Shown here: positions 1 through 7,338 of the stretch, piece after piece
How the letters are laid out: each line of letters begins with the position of its first letter
How positions within the stretch are numbered: the first letter of the stretch is position 1
Source: Bacteroidia bacterium
Lineage (GTDB): Bacteria > Bacteroidota > Bacteroidia > Bacteroidales > BM520
Reading direction: 5' to 3'
NCBI GenBank assembly: GCA_009930445.1
Contig: RZYD01000067.1
Coordinates: 1 to 9,944, forward strand
Length of the DNA: 9,944 nucleotides
Translations under genes and position numbers: made by a program
Notes under the pieces: generated by a model
Seen by the model: the letters and a program-made list of their open reading frames with translations, nothing else
The model's database searches: none
What the model was told of the DNA's origin: nothing

Positions 1-45
1 GTGCCGGTTTTAGCGTATTCAGGTTTGATTCGGATTCATGTCTTA

Positions 46-1542
46 TTATAGTTGTGTTTCTTTGGGAATTACATCATGTGCTCCGCCTTCAATAATGCTG
101 GTTGAGGATACCAATGTAATTTTTGCGTTTTTTTGCAGTTCTTTGATCGATAAAGTGCCGCAGCTACATAGGGTGGATTTTATTTTTCCCAGTGTTGTTT
201 CAAGATTATCTTTGAGCTTCCCGGCGTAGGGTACGTAACTATCAACCCCTTCCTCGAATTTCAATGAGTCATTTCCACCGCTATCATAGCGTTGCCAGTT
301 TCTGGCCCGGTTGGAGCCCTCCCCCCAGTATTCTTTTACGTATTTGCCGCCAATCATCAGTTTTCGTGAAGGGCTTTCGTCAAATCGCGCGAAGTACCTG
401 CCCATCATCAGAAAATCAGCACCCATAGCCAGAGCCAGCACCATGTGGTAGTCCTGTACAATTCCCCCATCCGAGCAAATCGGAATATAAATACCGGTTT
501 CTTTCGCGTATTGGTTGCGTGCTTTCGAAACCTCGATCAGTGCAGTGGCCTGACCTCTTCCTATCCCTTTCTGCTCGCGCGTTATGCAGATTGATCCACC
601 TCCAATGCCCACTTTTATAAAATCGGCACCGGCTTCTGCCAGATACCGGAATCCTTCCGCATCCACTACATTCCCTGCACCAACCCGGGTGCTTTCCCCG
701 AAATTTTTCTTAATAAACTGAATGGTCTGCTTCTGCCATACGGAATATCCATCCGATGAATCGATACAGAGTACATCTGCCCCGGCTTCCAGCAGTTTGG
801 GCACCCGTTCATGGTAGTCACGCGTGTTAATTCCTGCACCAACCAGCAATTTATGGTTAGCATCCAACATCTCGTATGGGTTCTCCCTGTGGTTGTCGTA
901 ATCTTTACGAAAAACAAAATATTTCAGGTGCTGTTTTTTATCGATGACCGGTAGGGCATTTAATTTGTGCTCCCAGATAATATCGTTGGCTTCCTGTAGT
1001 GAAATTCCGAATGATCCTGTAATTAGCTTATGAAAAGGGGTCATGAAATCTTTCACCTTTTTGTCCAGTGGATCTTTTGAAGGCCGGTAGTCTCTGCCGG
1101 TTACCATCCCCAGGAGTTGTCCGTTTGAAGATCCGTCGTGTGTTATGCCAATCGTTGAGTAGCCCGTGCGTTGTTTTAATTCCATAACATCCTGCAGGGT
1201 ATGTTGCGGTGTGAGATTGGCATCACTGGTTACAAAACCAGCTTTGTATTTTTTTACTTTTCGGATCATATCCATTTGTTTTTCAATGGGTTGAGATCCA
1301 AAAATGAAGGATAATCCTCCGTTACGCGCCAGGGTTATCGCCATATTGTGGTCGCTTACCGCTTGCATGATTGCCGAGACGAAGGGAATATTTATTTGTA
1401 TAGCAGGCGTTTCTCCCTGGTAGTATTTTACCAGAGGTGCTTTCAGGTTCACGTTGTCAGGAAGACTGTTTTCCGTGGTGAGGCCTGGGATGAGAAGGTA
1501 CTCGCTAAAGGTGCGTGAGATGTCATTAAGGATTTCTGCCAT
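46..1542 (-). CDS. guaB: IMP dehydrogenase, Tritrichomonas-type
   Basis: Cytosolic NAD-dependent enzyme oxidising IMP to XMP, the committed step of guanine nucleotide synthesis. The 498-residue protein shows a TIM-barrel IMPDH with a CBS-domain insert at about 105-220 (FVTSDANLTP, FMTPFHKL, LNALPVID). The NAD-site motif DSSDG is at 261-265 and the active-site loop GGGSICITRE at 314-323, with catalytic Cys319. Arg418-Tyr419 lie in the mobile flap (NWQRYD), and the C-terminal part contains EEGVDSYVPYAG at 430-441. Recalled from memory, the T. foetus enzyme uses Cys319, Arg418, Tyr419, Lys310 and Glu431; all five occur here at the same numbers, suggesting nearly gap-free alignment. Lys310 and Glu431 are the residues linked to weak mycophenolic-acid binding in T. 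foetus; that this enzyme is insensitive is inference. The ATG at 1542 gives a family-like N-terminus (EYLLIPGLTT) and sits about 25 bases after a -7 element. No partner gene is adjacent; bases 1-45 downstream show no gene or terminator. Confidence 0.96.
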   Translation of the reverse strand: MAEILNDISRTFSEYLLIPGLTTENSLPDNVNLKAPLVKYYQGETPAIQINIPFVSAIMQAVSDHNMAITLARNGGLSFIFGSQPIEKQMDMIRKVKKYKAGFVTSDANLTPQHTLQDVMELKQRTGYSTIGITHDGSSNGQLLGMVTGRDYRPSKDPLDKKVKDFMTPFHKLITGSFGISLQEANDIIWEHKLNALPVIDKKQHLKYFVFRKDYDNHRENPYEMLDANHKLLVGAGINTRDYHERVPKLLEAGADVLCIDSSDGYSVWQKQTIQFIKKNFGESTRVGAGNVVDAEGFRYLAEAGADFIKVGIGGGSICITREQKGIGRGQATALIEVSKARNQYAKETGIYIPICSDGGIVQDYHMVLALAMGADFLMMGRYFARFDESPSRKLMIGGKYVKEYWGEGSNRARNWQRYDSGGNDSLKFEEGVDSYVPYAGKLKDNLETTLGKIKSTLCSCGTLSIKELQKNAKITLVSSTSIIEGGAHDVIPKETQL

Positions 1543-1567
1543 TGGGGTGTCGTTTATGATCGTGTTG

Positions 1568-1575
1568 CAAAAATA
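1568..1575 (-). promoter_or_regulatory. Bacteroidota -7 promoter element for guaB
   Basis: On the minus strand the bases read TATTTTTG, matching the Bacteroidota primary-sigma -7 consensus TAnnTTTG. The start codon of the IMP dehydrogenase lies 25 bases downstream, implying a short leader. No convincing TTTG/TTG -33 element is seen at the usual spacing, so this is a motif-plus-position call. Confidence 0.5.
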
Positions 1576-1925
1576 GAAAAATTCAGGGGAAAAACGGGAT
1601 TGTTTATTCCTGTGATGAAACCCTGCCCTATTGAGCTGTTTGTCTCTTCCTCCATTATTCGGGTCAGGGCTCCGTGGAAAATATTTACAGAAAATGTTTT
1701 TAAATGTTACTGAATGACAAAAATGAACCGGGTGTGTGATGACCCGCGTAGTGGAGGGAGAAAAACGGGATAAATGTGTAAAAGTCGCGATTGCCGGGAT
1801 GATTAAAAAGGGGTGTTTCCGAAAAAATTGTATTTTATTATATTGGTTTTTGGTGTTTTATTACAGTTCGGTGTCTTTTTTTTTGCCAATAGTGTTCAAA
1901 GAAGGAGTTCTTCATAAAAAAAGTT
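1576..1925. other. Intergenic stretch without a recognised gene
   Basis: About 350 bases between the divergent guaB and cobalamin-operon promoters. The only open frame of note (1736-1936, plus) encodes 66 residues with a hydrophobic middle and runs into the riboswitch promoter; I do not accept it as a gene. Two weak fold-backs can be seen. CCCTGCCC at 1621-1628 can pair with GGGTCAGGG at 1661-1669, leaving one bulged base. CGGGT at 1729-1733 can pair with ACCCG at 1742-1746. The right part (about 1800-1925) is AT-rich with T and A runs. No tRNA, repeat array or mobile-element end was recognised. Confidence 0.45.
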
Positions 1926-1933
1926 TACTTTTG
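1926..1933 (+). promoter_or_regulatory. -7 promoter element of the cobalamin operon
   Basis: TACTTTTG fits the Bacteroidota -7 consensus TAnnTTTG. Transcription would begin about 6-8 bases downstream, near 1939-1941, which is where the riboswitch aptamer begins. This agreement supports the call. The -33 region (around 1903-1910) shows no clear TTTG. Confidence 0.65.
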
Positions 1934-1938
1934 TAGCG

Positions 1939-2149
1939 GTATAGGTCCCAAACGGGTGATCCCGATGGGTTAAAAGGGAATGCTGTGAAAATCAGCAACA
2001 GTTCCCGCTGCTGTAAGTCTCTGTGCATACGCATAATTTTGCTTTTGAGAAATGCCACTGCTTTCACTCCGGAAGTGGGAAGGCCTCAAAAGCAGAGATA
2101 AGTCAGAAGACCTGCCTTAACCAAAATTCTGCAGCCTGCGGCGAACAGG
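1939..2149 (+). promoter_or_regulatory. Cobalamin (B12) riboswitch
   Basis: Cis-acting leader RNA that binds cobalamin and lowers expression of the downstream B12 operon. Conserved blocks appear in order: GGGTTAAAAGGGAA (1967-1980); stem P4 GCTG/CAGC (1982-1985 with 1993-1996); and P5 ACAG/CTGT (1998-2001 with 2011-2014), whose loop contains CCCGC. Next come a stem TCTCT/AGAGA (2018-2022 with 2094-2098) and a nested 9-bp stem GCTTTTGAG/CTCAAAAGC (2041-2049 with 2085-2093). The latter encloses the conserved GCCACT...AGTGGGAAGGC core (2054-2084). The B12 box AGTCAGAAGACCTGCC is at 2101-2116. P1 closes roughly 1939-1945 with 2115-2122, imperfectly. Downstream, hairpin CCTG/CAGG (2135-2138 with 2146-2149) presents GCGG, complementary to CCGC in L5: the expected kissing-loop partner. 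No T-rich intrinsic terminator is evident, so translational control is more likely. Adenosylcobalamin as ligand is inferred from the aptamer size and extensions. Confidence 0.95.
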
Positions 2150-2191
2150 GAGCAATCAGGATCTTTCCCGGTTTCTTCCAGCATTTTTTTC

Positions 2192-2207
2192 GTAGTTTAT
2201 GAACTAC
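2192..2207 (+). other. Small hairpin in the operon leader
   Basis: GTAGTT at 2192-2197 and AACTAC at 2202-2207 form a perfect 6-bp stem around the loop TATG. It follows a run of seven T (2184-2190) and lies between the riboswitch kissing-loop hairpin and the first start codon (2264). The T run precedes rather than follows the stem, so it is not a classical terminator. It may be part of the expression platform or an RNA-stability element; its role is unknown. Confidence 0.35.
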
Positions 2208-2263
2208 AATACGTTGCACCTCAGGGTTTGGCAGAGCGTTAACGTTCAGTAGTAAATCAGCCT

Positions 2264-3673
2264 ATGAAACAGTATATTGTTGCTTTTCTTTTTATTGCTT
2301 TTTTCTTTAAGGTTCCAGCGCAGTATATTTCGACAGTATATGAATATATGCCTGCACCGGGGCAATTTATTAATCTGTCACCGATGGGAACTCCTGAGGG
2401 TACTTCCACAATAACCGGAGGAATTTCAGGTTCTTTGGCATTGGGGGCTTTTGGCGGATATGTGGTTTTTGGTTTTGAGCAACCGGTTGACAATCACCCG
2501 GATAACCCTTATGGAGTTGATTTTACATTGTTTGGCAATGCGGGGCTGAATTGGTCTGAGCCGGCTATTGTATATGTGATGGCCGATGATAACCGTAATG
2601 GCCTTCCTGACGACACCTGGTATGAGCTGGCAGGCAGTGATCATTTTTTTACATCCACCCGAAGGAGCTATAGGGTAACCTATTATAATCCCGGGGGTGA
2701 TATGGCCGCCGCTATTCCCTGGATGGGTAGCAATGGAGAGGAGGGCCTGTTGCAGCCTAATCCATTCCACACCCAACCCTATTATCCTCAGCCCATTCAT
2801 TTTCCGGCTATCGACTCCGTTTCCTATTCGCTCTGCGGAACACGACTTCCCGGTGCGGTTGATACCACTTCTCCGGTTGTCGTGAATTCCTATCCCCGTA
2901 CATTTGGGTATGCCGATAACCAACCCAGGGGTTCAGCCCCTTACACTCTCCCTGATAATCCTTATACTGCCCAAAGCGAAAATTCAGGCGGTGATCCTTT
3001 TGATATTTCCTGGGCTATCGATACGACAGGAATGTATGTTGACTTACCTGTTATTGATTTTGTAAAGGTGCAAAGTGCAGTACTTGACCATGCCGGCTGG
3101 CTTGGTGAAATATCTACAGAAATCTCCGGAGCCATTGATGTTCCACCCAACCCCCAAATCTTTGGTCCCGGGCATTGCGTTGTGGTTTCTGATTTGCCTT
3201 TAATATTGCAGCAACGTGATTATCCCCTTGAATATGCTGTGTTTTTAGAGGGACGCTATACTCCAGCATGCGAGGTGGTTTGGTCAACCAATCAGCAGGA
3301 CGCCTGGGTGGATAATGCCAATGTTCTTCATGTGAGTGAATCAGGAATGCTTGAAATTACGGCTACGCTTGTTGGTGACCCTTCGGTTTCGACTACGGTA
3401 CATTGCCGGGTAGTGTTGGACCAGTCTGTTCATGATCTTCCCTCGTCGGTCAAGGCAATTGTTTATCCCTGTCCTGCCGGGGGTTCAGTTACACTGGATC
3501 ATCCTTTTTCAGGTTGGCTAAAGCTTTATTCGGTCTCCGGGGCGGTGATGCTGGAAAGAGCTGTCAAAGCAGGAAAAAACACTATTGCCGTTGCTGGGCT
3601 TATACCCGGAGTATATTATTTTAGTGTATCTTCAGCGAATCAGGTATCCATAACCCCCTTTATTAAAAAGTAA
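2264..3673 (+). CDS. T9SS-secreted surface protein of B12 operon
   Basis: First gene of the riboswitch-controlled operon, 469 residues. Residues 1-20 form a signal peptide ending KVPAQ. Residues about 22-300 form a domain I associate with cell-surface proteins encoded beside Bacteroidota B12 receptors; it contains a loop, DDNRNGLPDD (108-117), resembling calcium-binding DxNxNGxxD loops. Residues about 310-385 look like a bacterial Ig-like (Big2-type) fold (EVVWST...VTWS-like pattern, MLEITATLV). Residues about 397-469 match a T9SS type A sorting domain (VYPCPAGG, LYSVSGAVMLE, LIPGVYYFSV, terminal IKK), implying outer-membrane passage by T9SS and surface attachment or release. The usual YPNPA motif reads YPCPA here. 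The stop codon overlaps the next ATG by one base (TAATG), so translation is probably coupled to the receptor. A role as corrinoid-binding or receptor accessory protein is inferred from context only. Confidence 0.85.
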   Translation: MKQYIVAFLFIAFFFKVPAQYISTVYEYMPAPGQFINLSPMGTPEGTSTITGGISGSLALGAFGGYVVFGFEQPVDNHPDNPYGVDFTLFGNAGLNWSEPAIVYVMADDNRNGLPDDTWYELAGSDHFFTSTRRSYRVTYYNPGGDMAAAIPWMGSNGEEGLLQPNPFHTQPYYPQPIHFPAIDSVSYSLCGTRLPGAVDTTSPVVVNSYPRTFGYADNQPRGSAPYTLPDNPYTAQSENSGGDPFDISWAIDTTGMYVDLPVIDFVKVQSAVLDHAGWLGEISTEISGAIDVPPNPQIFGPGHCVVVSDLPLILQQRDYPLEYAVFLEGRYTPACEVVWSTNQQDAWVDNANVLHVSESGMLEITATLVGDPSVSTTVHCRVVLDQSVHDLPSSVKAIVYPCPAGGSVTLDHPFSGWLKLYSVSGAVMLERAVKAGKNTIAVAGLIPGVYYFSVSSANQVSITPFIKK

Positions 3674-5667
3674 TGAGAAGAATGCTCTTGTCGTTTGTTG
3701 TGGTAATACTCCCGCTTTTGGTTAATGCACAGTTTGCCAATGGCGCTGCGGTCAATTTACAGCCTGTGGAGATTATTGCTTCCCGTTACTTTTTACCTGA
3801 AGAGGCCGGAATGAAAACCAGCCGGGTGGATACGTTGATTATTATGGATAAAATAAATCTTTCCCTTTCGGAGTTACTGGCTGAAAATACTCCTGTATTT
3901 ATAAAAAATAATGGAAGGGGAGCGCTCTCCACGGCTTCTTTCCGGGGTACCTCAGCGGCCCATACGCAGGTGTTGTGGAATGGCATCCCTGTTAATACCC
4001 CAATGGCCGGCATGGTCGATTTTTCGTTGGTTCCGGTGTATATAATCGATGCCGTGGAATTAAAGCATGGCGCATCGGGTATTGCAGATCACAGTGGTGG
4101 GTTTGGTGGTGTGATTCAGATTAATAATTTTGTCAATTGGAATCAGCGCCGCCGGGTAAGGTTCCTACAGGGATTGGGTTCGTTCGGAACGCATAATGAA
4201 TATCTTTCGGTTAAGGCCGGTACTGCAACTTTTCAATCCCATACCCGGCTTTATCATACTTATTCCTGCAATGACTTTCCTTATATAAACCGCAAAATTG
4301 GTATCATCGATTCAATTACCGGGCTGATTATCAATCCGTCTGACACGAATCATAATGCTAATTATCGCATCGCCGGCGTATTGCAGGAGTTTTATATGAA
4401 AGTGGGAAAGCACAATATGGTTTCCTTGCGGTATTGGGGGCAGGGAGCACAACGGGCTATTCCACGAATAACCAGTTATGAAGGCCCTGAAGGAGTTGGA
4501 CAAAGCCGTCAGCAGGATACCGACCATAAAGGGGTTATGGAATGGAATCATTACGGCTCGGCCTCTTTTCTTCGGGTGCGCACGGGGATAAGCCATAAAA
4601 CACTGAATTATTCCCTGATGAATACTATTGCGGGGACCGGCGCTTATCCTGCCGTTTTTTCCTATAGTTTTGTGACAAGCCTCTTTAATGGATTATCCTA
4701 TTCACGGTCTTTGCCGAAGGGCTTTAAATTAAAGAGTGCATTCGATTGGAATATTCATCAGGTCGTAACTGAAGATACTGTAACAAACACCGGGTATTCA
4801 AAGTTGCGTCATGAGCAATCGCTTTTCCTGTCGGCTTACAAAAGTTTTGCCGGTCGCCTCAACCTGAATTTTATGACCCGTCTCGAGCGGGTGGACGGAA
4901 AGCTTCTTCCGTTAATTCCTTTCGCGGGTTTCGACTACAGGATTCTTCCTGAACAAACGCTGTTGATAAAAGGACATATTGCCCGAAATTATCATCAGCC
5001 CACATTAAACGATTTATTCTGGGTGCCCGGTGGTAACCCTGATTTGCGCCCCGAACATGGGATTACCGGTGAATTGGGTATGGAAATGGCCTGTGAATAC
5101 GGGGCGGTGAAGCTTCATTTTGAAGGGTCGGCTTTTTATAATGATATCACCGACTGGATAATCTGGTTGCCCGATTTTAAAGGGTATTGGGAACCGCAGA
5201 ATATTGCACAGGTTGTTTCGAAAGGGGTTGAAGCTTCTTTATCCGGTAGTTTACTTCTCGGATCCGTCGGAATAAAAATGGTGGTGAATTATGCATATAC
5301 CCGGGCAATTAATTATGGTGACCCTGTGGCCTGGGGCGATAATGCATATGGAAAACAATTGGCGTTTATCCCGCGCCATTCCGGTAATGCTATGTTTAAC
5401 GCTACGTTCCGCTCTTTTTCAGTCACTTATCAACATAACAGTTTCAGTGAACGATACACAACTTCCAGTAATGACAGAATGCAGCGTGATTGGTTGTATC
5501 CCTATTTTATGAACGATTTGCTCCTGGGTAAGCGGTTTGTTTTTTCCCGATTTTCACTCGATGCTGAGGTTAAGATTTATAATCTTTTCAATGAAACCTA
5601 TCATACGGTTTTGTTTACTCCCATGCCGAAACGAAATTATTTGCTTCAGATTATGATTACATTATAA
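3673..5667 (+). CDS. btuB: BtuB-like TonB-dependent cobalamin receptor
   Basis: Outer-membrane TonB-dependent transporter, 664 residues, inferred to import cobalamins or other corrinoids. Residues 1-20 are a signal peptide (VNAQ end). A TonB-box-like segment, VEIIAS, is at 32-37. The plug domain at about 50-152 shows typical elements: LLAENTPVFIKNNGRG, STASFRGTSAAHTQVLWNGIPVN and AVELKHGASG. The remainder is an alternating-pattern 22-strand barrel, with family motifs such as NYHQPTLNDLFWVPGGNPDLRPEHG near 436-460 and KIYNLFNETYH near the C-terminus. The length is close to E. coli BtuB (about 600) and there is no N-terminal carboxypeptidase-regulatory-like extension as in SusC proteins. Substrate assignment rests on the upstream cobalamin riboswitch and the btuG and cobO neighbours; plug and barrel alone would not prove it. 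The gene starts inside the stop codon of the preceding gene and ends one base before the next ATG. Confidence 0.92.
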   Translation: MRRMLLSFVVVILPLLVNAQFANGAAVNLQPVEIIASRYFLPEEAGMKTSRVDTLIIMDKINLSLSELLAENTPVFIKNNGRGALSTASFRGTSAAHTQVLWNGIPVNTPMAGMVDFSLVPVYIIDAVELKHGASGIADHSGGFGGVIQINNFVNWNQRRRVRFLQGLGSFGTHNEYLSVKAGTATFQSHTRLYHTYSCNDFPYINRKIGIIDSITGLIINPSDTNHNANYRIAGVLQEFYMKVGKHNMVSLRYWGQGAQRAIPRITSYEGPEGVGQSRQQDTDHKGVMEWNHYGSASFLRVRTGISHKTLNYSLMNTIAGTGAYPAVFSYSFVTSLFNGLSYSRSLPKGFKLKSAFDWNIHQVVTEDTVTNTGYSKLRHEQSLFLSAYKSFAGRLNLNFMTRLERVDGKLLPLIPFAGFDYRILPEQTLLIKGHIARNYHQPTLNDLFWVPGGNPDLRPEHGITGELGMEMACEYGAVKLHFEGSAFYNDITDWIIWLPDFKGYWEPQNIAQVVSKGVEASLSGSLLLGSVGIKMVVNYAYTRAINYGDPVAWGDNAYGKQLAFIPRHSGNAMFNATFRSFSVTYQHNSFSERYTTSSNDRMQRDWLYPYFMNDLLLGKRFVFSRFSLDAEVKIYNLFNETYHTVLFTPMPKRNYLLQIMITL

Positions 5668-5668
5668 A

Positions 5669-6781
5669 ATGGTTATGCGACTTCATTGGGTTGTTTTATT
5701 TCTGTTGGTTTTTGGATGCCTGACCCTGGTTTCCGGCTGTATGAAGGATGATGAACTCTGGAAACACCATCCTGTTCCCGTGGCTCAGGGATACGACGGG
5801 CTTTTTATTGTTTGTGAGGGGAATTTTATGTACGACAATGCTTCTGTCTCTTATTATGATATTTACCATAACAAAGTTTATAATGATATTTTTTATCAGA
5901 CGAATGCCCTTCCCTTGGGCGATGTGGCACAATCGGCTGTAATTCGTGACTCACTTGCCTATATTGTTGTGAATAACAGTGGGAAAATTGTGGTTATGAA
6001 TACGCGGACATTTCGTTATGAAGGAAAGATTCAGGGACTGGTTTCACCCCGGTATATCCATTTTATAGATAGTCATAAAGCCTATGTATCAGATCTTTAC
6101 GCACGCTCTCTGGCCGTAATCGATCCCATTACAATGGAAGTAACCGGACAGATAAGCGTTAAAACTTCTGAAAATTATTCGTATCAACATCCAACCGAAC
6201 AAATGGTACAATACGAAAACCGGGTGTATGTTACCTGTTGGAGTTTTGACAACCGGGTACTGGTGATTGATGCTTTGGCCGATGCTGTGGTCGACTCGTT
6301 AGAAGTTGTAGAACAGCCTTCCTCTTTGGTTTGCGACCGGTATGGAAAAATATGGGTTCTGTCTGATGGTGGAATAGCGGGAAGCCCTTACGGACAGGAA
6401 GCCCCGGGGCTGACCCGGATCGACGCACTTTCGGCTGTTATTGAAGATACATTTCGGTTTGATCTGGGAGATAATCTGTCTGAATTGACGATTAATGGAA
6501 CAGGGGATACGCTTTATTTTATTCATGGAGAGGTATACCGGTTTGCTGCGCATGGTGAATTTCAACCGGAAGTTTTTATTCAACGAAATAGCGGGAACTT
6601 CGCTTCAGGTGGTTTTTATGCTTTAGGGGTCGATCCTGTGACTTCTGAAGTGTACGTAGCCGACGCAATTGATTATGTCCAACGGGGTTGGGTGTATCGG
6701 TATACAGCCGGGGGAATTCTCTGTGATACTTTTCAGGTGGGTATTAACCCGGGAACTTTTTGTTTTAAACCAAAAAATTAA
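5669..6781 (+). CDS. btuG: BtuG-like surface B12-binding lipoprotein
   Basis: 370-residue lipoprotein with a DUF5074/YncE-like beta-propeller. The lipobox LVSGC places the lipidated residue at Cys24. It is followed by MKDDE, which fits the acidic lipoprotein export signal that sends Bacteroidota lipoproteins to the cell surface. The mature part has repeated blade-like segments: GLFIVCEGNFMYDNASVSYYD (split near 40-60), SAVIRDSLAYIVVNNSGK, KAYVSDLYARSLAVIDP, NRVYVTCWSFDNRVLVID, GKIWVLSDGG, DTLYFIHGEVYRF and SEVYVADAIDYVQRGWVYRY. In Bacteroides, BtuG binds B12 very tightly and caps BtuB; the same role is inferred here. It lies one base after the receptor gene and its stop directly abuts the next ATG. 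Met3 (5675) is an alternative start, but both give the same lipoprotein. Confidence 0.9.
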   Translation: MVMRLHWVVLFLLVFGCLTLVSGCMKDDELWKHHPVPVAQGYDGLFIVCEGNFMYDNASVSYYDIYHNKVYNDIFYQTNALPLGDVAQSAVIRDSLAYIVVNNSGKIVVMNTRTFRYEGKIQGLVSPRYIHFIDSHKAYVSDLYARSLAVIDPITMEVTGQISVKTSENYSYQHPTEQMVQYENRVYVTCWSFDNRVLVIDALADAVVDSLEVVEQPSSLVCDRYGKIWVLSDGGIAGSPYGQEAPGLTRIDALSAVIEDTFRFDLGDNLSELTINGTGDTLYFIHGEVYRFAAHGEFQPEVFIQRNSGNFASGGFYALGVDPVTSEVYVADAIDYVQRGWVYRYTAGGILCDTFQVGINPGTFCFKPKN

Positions 6782-7300
6782 ATGATGCAAGGAATGGTAC
6801 ATGTGTATACAGGCAATGGGAAAGGAAAAACTACCGCTGCTTTTGGTCTTTCTCTTCGGGCGGCAGGAGCTGGAAAGAAGGTGTTTTTTGCCCAGTTTGT
6901 GAAAGGCAGAACTTATGCTGAAATACGTGCAGTGGAAAAATATCTGCCCATGATCACTGTCAAACAGTATGGATTGGATTGTTTTATTTATAATGATCCA
7001 ACCGAAAAGGATATTCAGGCTGCACAAAAGGGACTGGAGGAGGTTACAGATAAACTCTCTTCCGGACAGTATGACGTGGTTGTGCTGGATGAGGCTTCTA
7101 TTGCCCTTTATTATCGTCTCTTTTCTCTGGATAACCTGTGGAACGCAATTAGCGGCCGCGCCGAAAAAACAGAAGTGATTGTTACCGGAAGGTATGCCCC
7201 GCAGGAACTGATCGACAAAGCGGATCTGGTGACCGAAATGAAAGAAATTAAGCATTACTATTCCAAAGGGATAGAGGCCAGAGAGGGGATAGAATATTAA
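6782..7300 (+). CDS. cobO: ATP:corrinoid adenosyltransferase
   Basis: Cytosolic enzyme of the CobA/CobO/BtuR family that transfers the adenosyl group of ATP to reduced cob(I)alamin, making adenosylcobalamin. The 172 residues carry the P-loop GNGKGKTT at 11-18, a Walker B-like VVVLDE at 99-104, the family motif VTGRYAP at 134-140 and the characteristic tail YYSKGIEAREGIEY at 159-172. Length is slightly below E. coli BtuR (about 196), mainly at the N-terminus, where members of this type lack an extension. It is the last gene of the operon and starts immediately after the btuG stop codon. Its product is the likely ligand of the upstream riboswitch, giving feedback. Met2 or Met5 could also serve as start. 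No intrinsic terminator is visible in the 38 bases before the convergent selD fusion gene. Confidence 0.96.
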   Translation: MMQGMVHVYTGNGKGKTTAAFGLSLRAAGAGKKVFFAQFVKGRTYAEIRAVEKYLPMITVKQYGLDCFIYNDPTEKDIQAAQKGLEEVTDKLSSGQYDVVVLDEASIALYYRLFSLDNLWNAISGRAEKTEVIVTGRYAPQELIDKADLVTEMKEIKHYYSKGIEAREGIEY

Positions 7301-7338
7301 TTCTGTTGTTTCGGTATGGTTTTAGCCTTTATTTGGTT

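Noticed and set aside
1..45. Possible start of a further minus-strand gene after guaB
   Set aside because: An ATG at 38-40 on the minus strand is followed by a stop after six codons; nothing else is supported in 45 bases.
1559..1567. The 9-mer ATCGTGTTG also occurs at 9542-9550, in both cases in the leader of a minus-strand gene
   Set aside because: Too short, and its distance from the -7 element differs (adjacent versus 11 bases), so it is not a convincing shared operator.
1736..1936. 66-residue open frame on the plus strand with a hydrophobic middle
   Set aside because: AT-rich low-complexity content, no recognisable family, and its end overlaps the -7 element of the riboswitch promoter.
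2426..2923. 165-residue open frame on the minus strand opposite the T9SS protein
   Set aside because: Antisense shadow of a gene with a signal peptide and a sorting domain; no protein-like motif.
6623..7255. 210-residue open frame on the minus strand opposite btuG/cobO
   Set aside because: Lies antisense to two clear genes; composition (many His, Ser, Phe, Ile) and no motifs mark it as a shadow frame.
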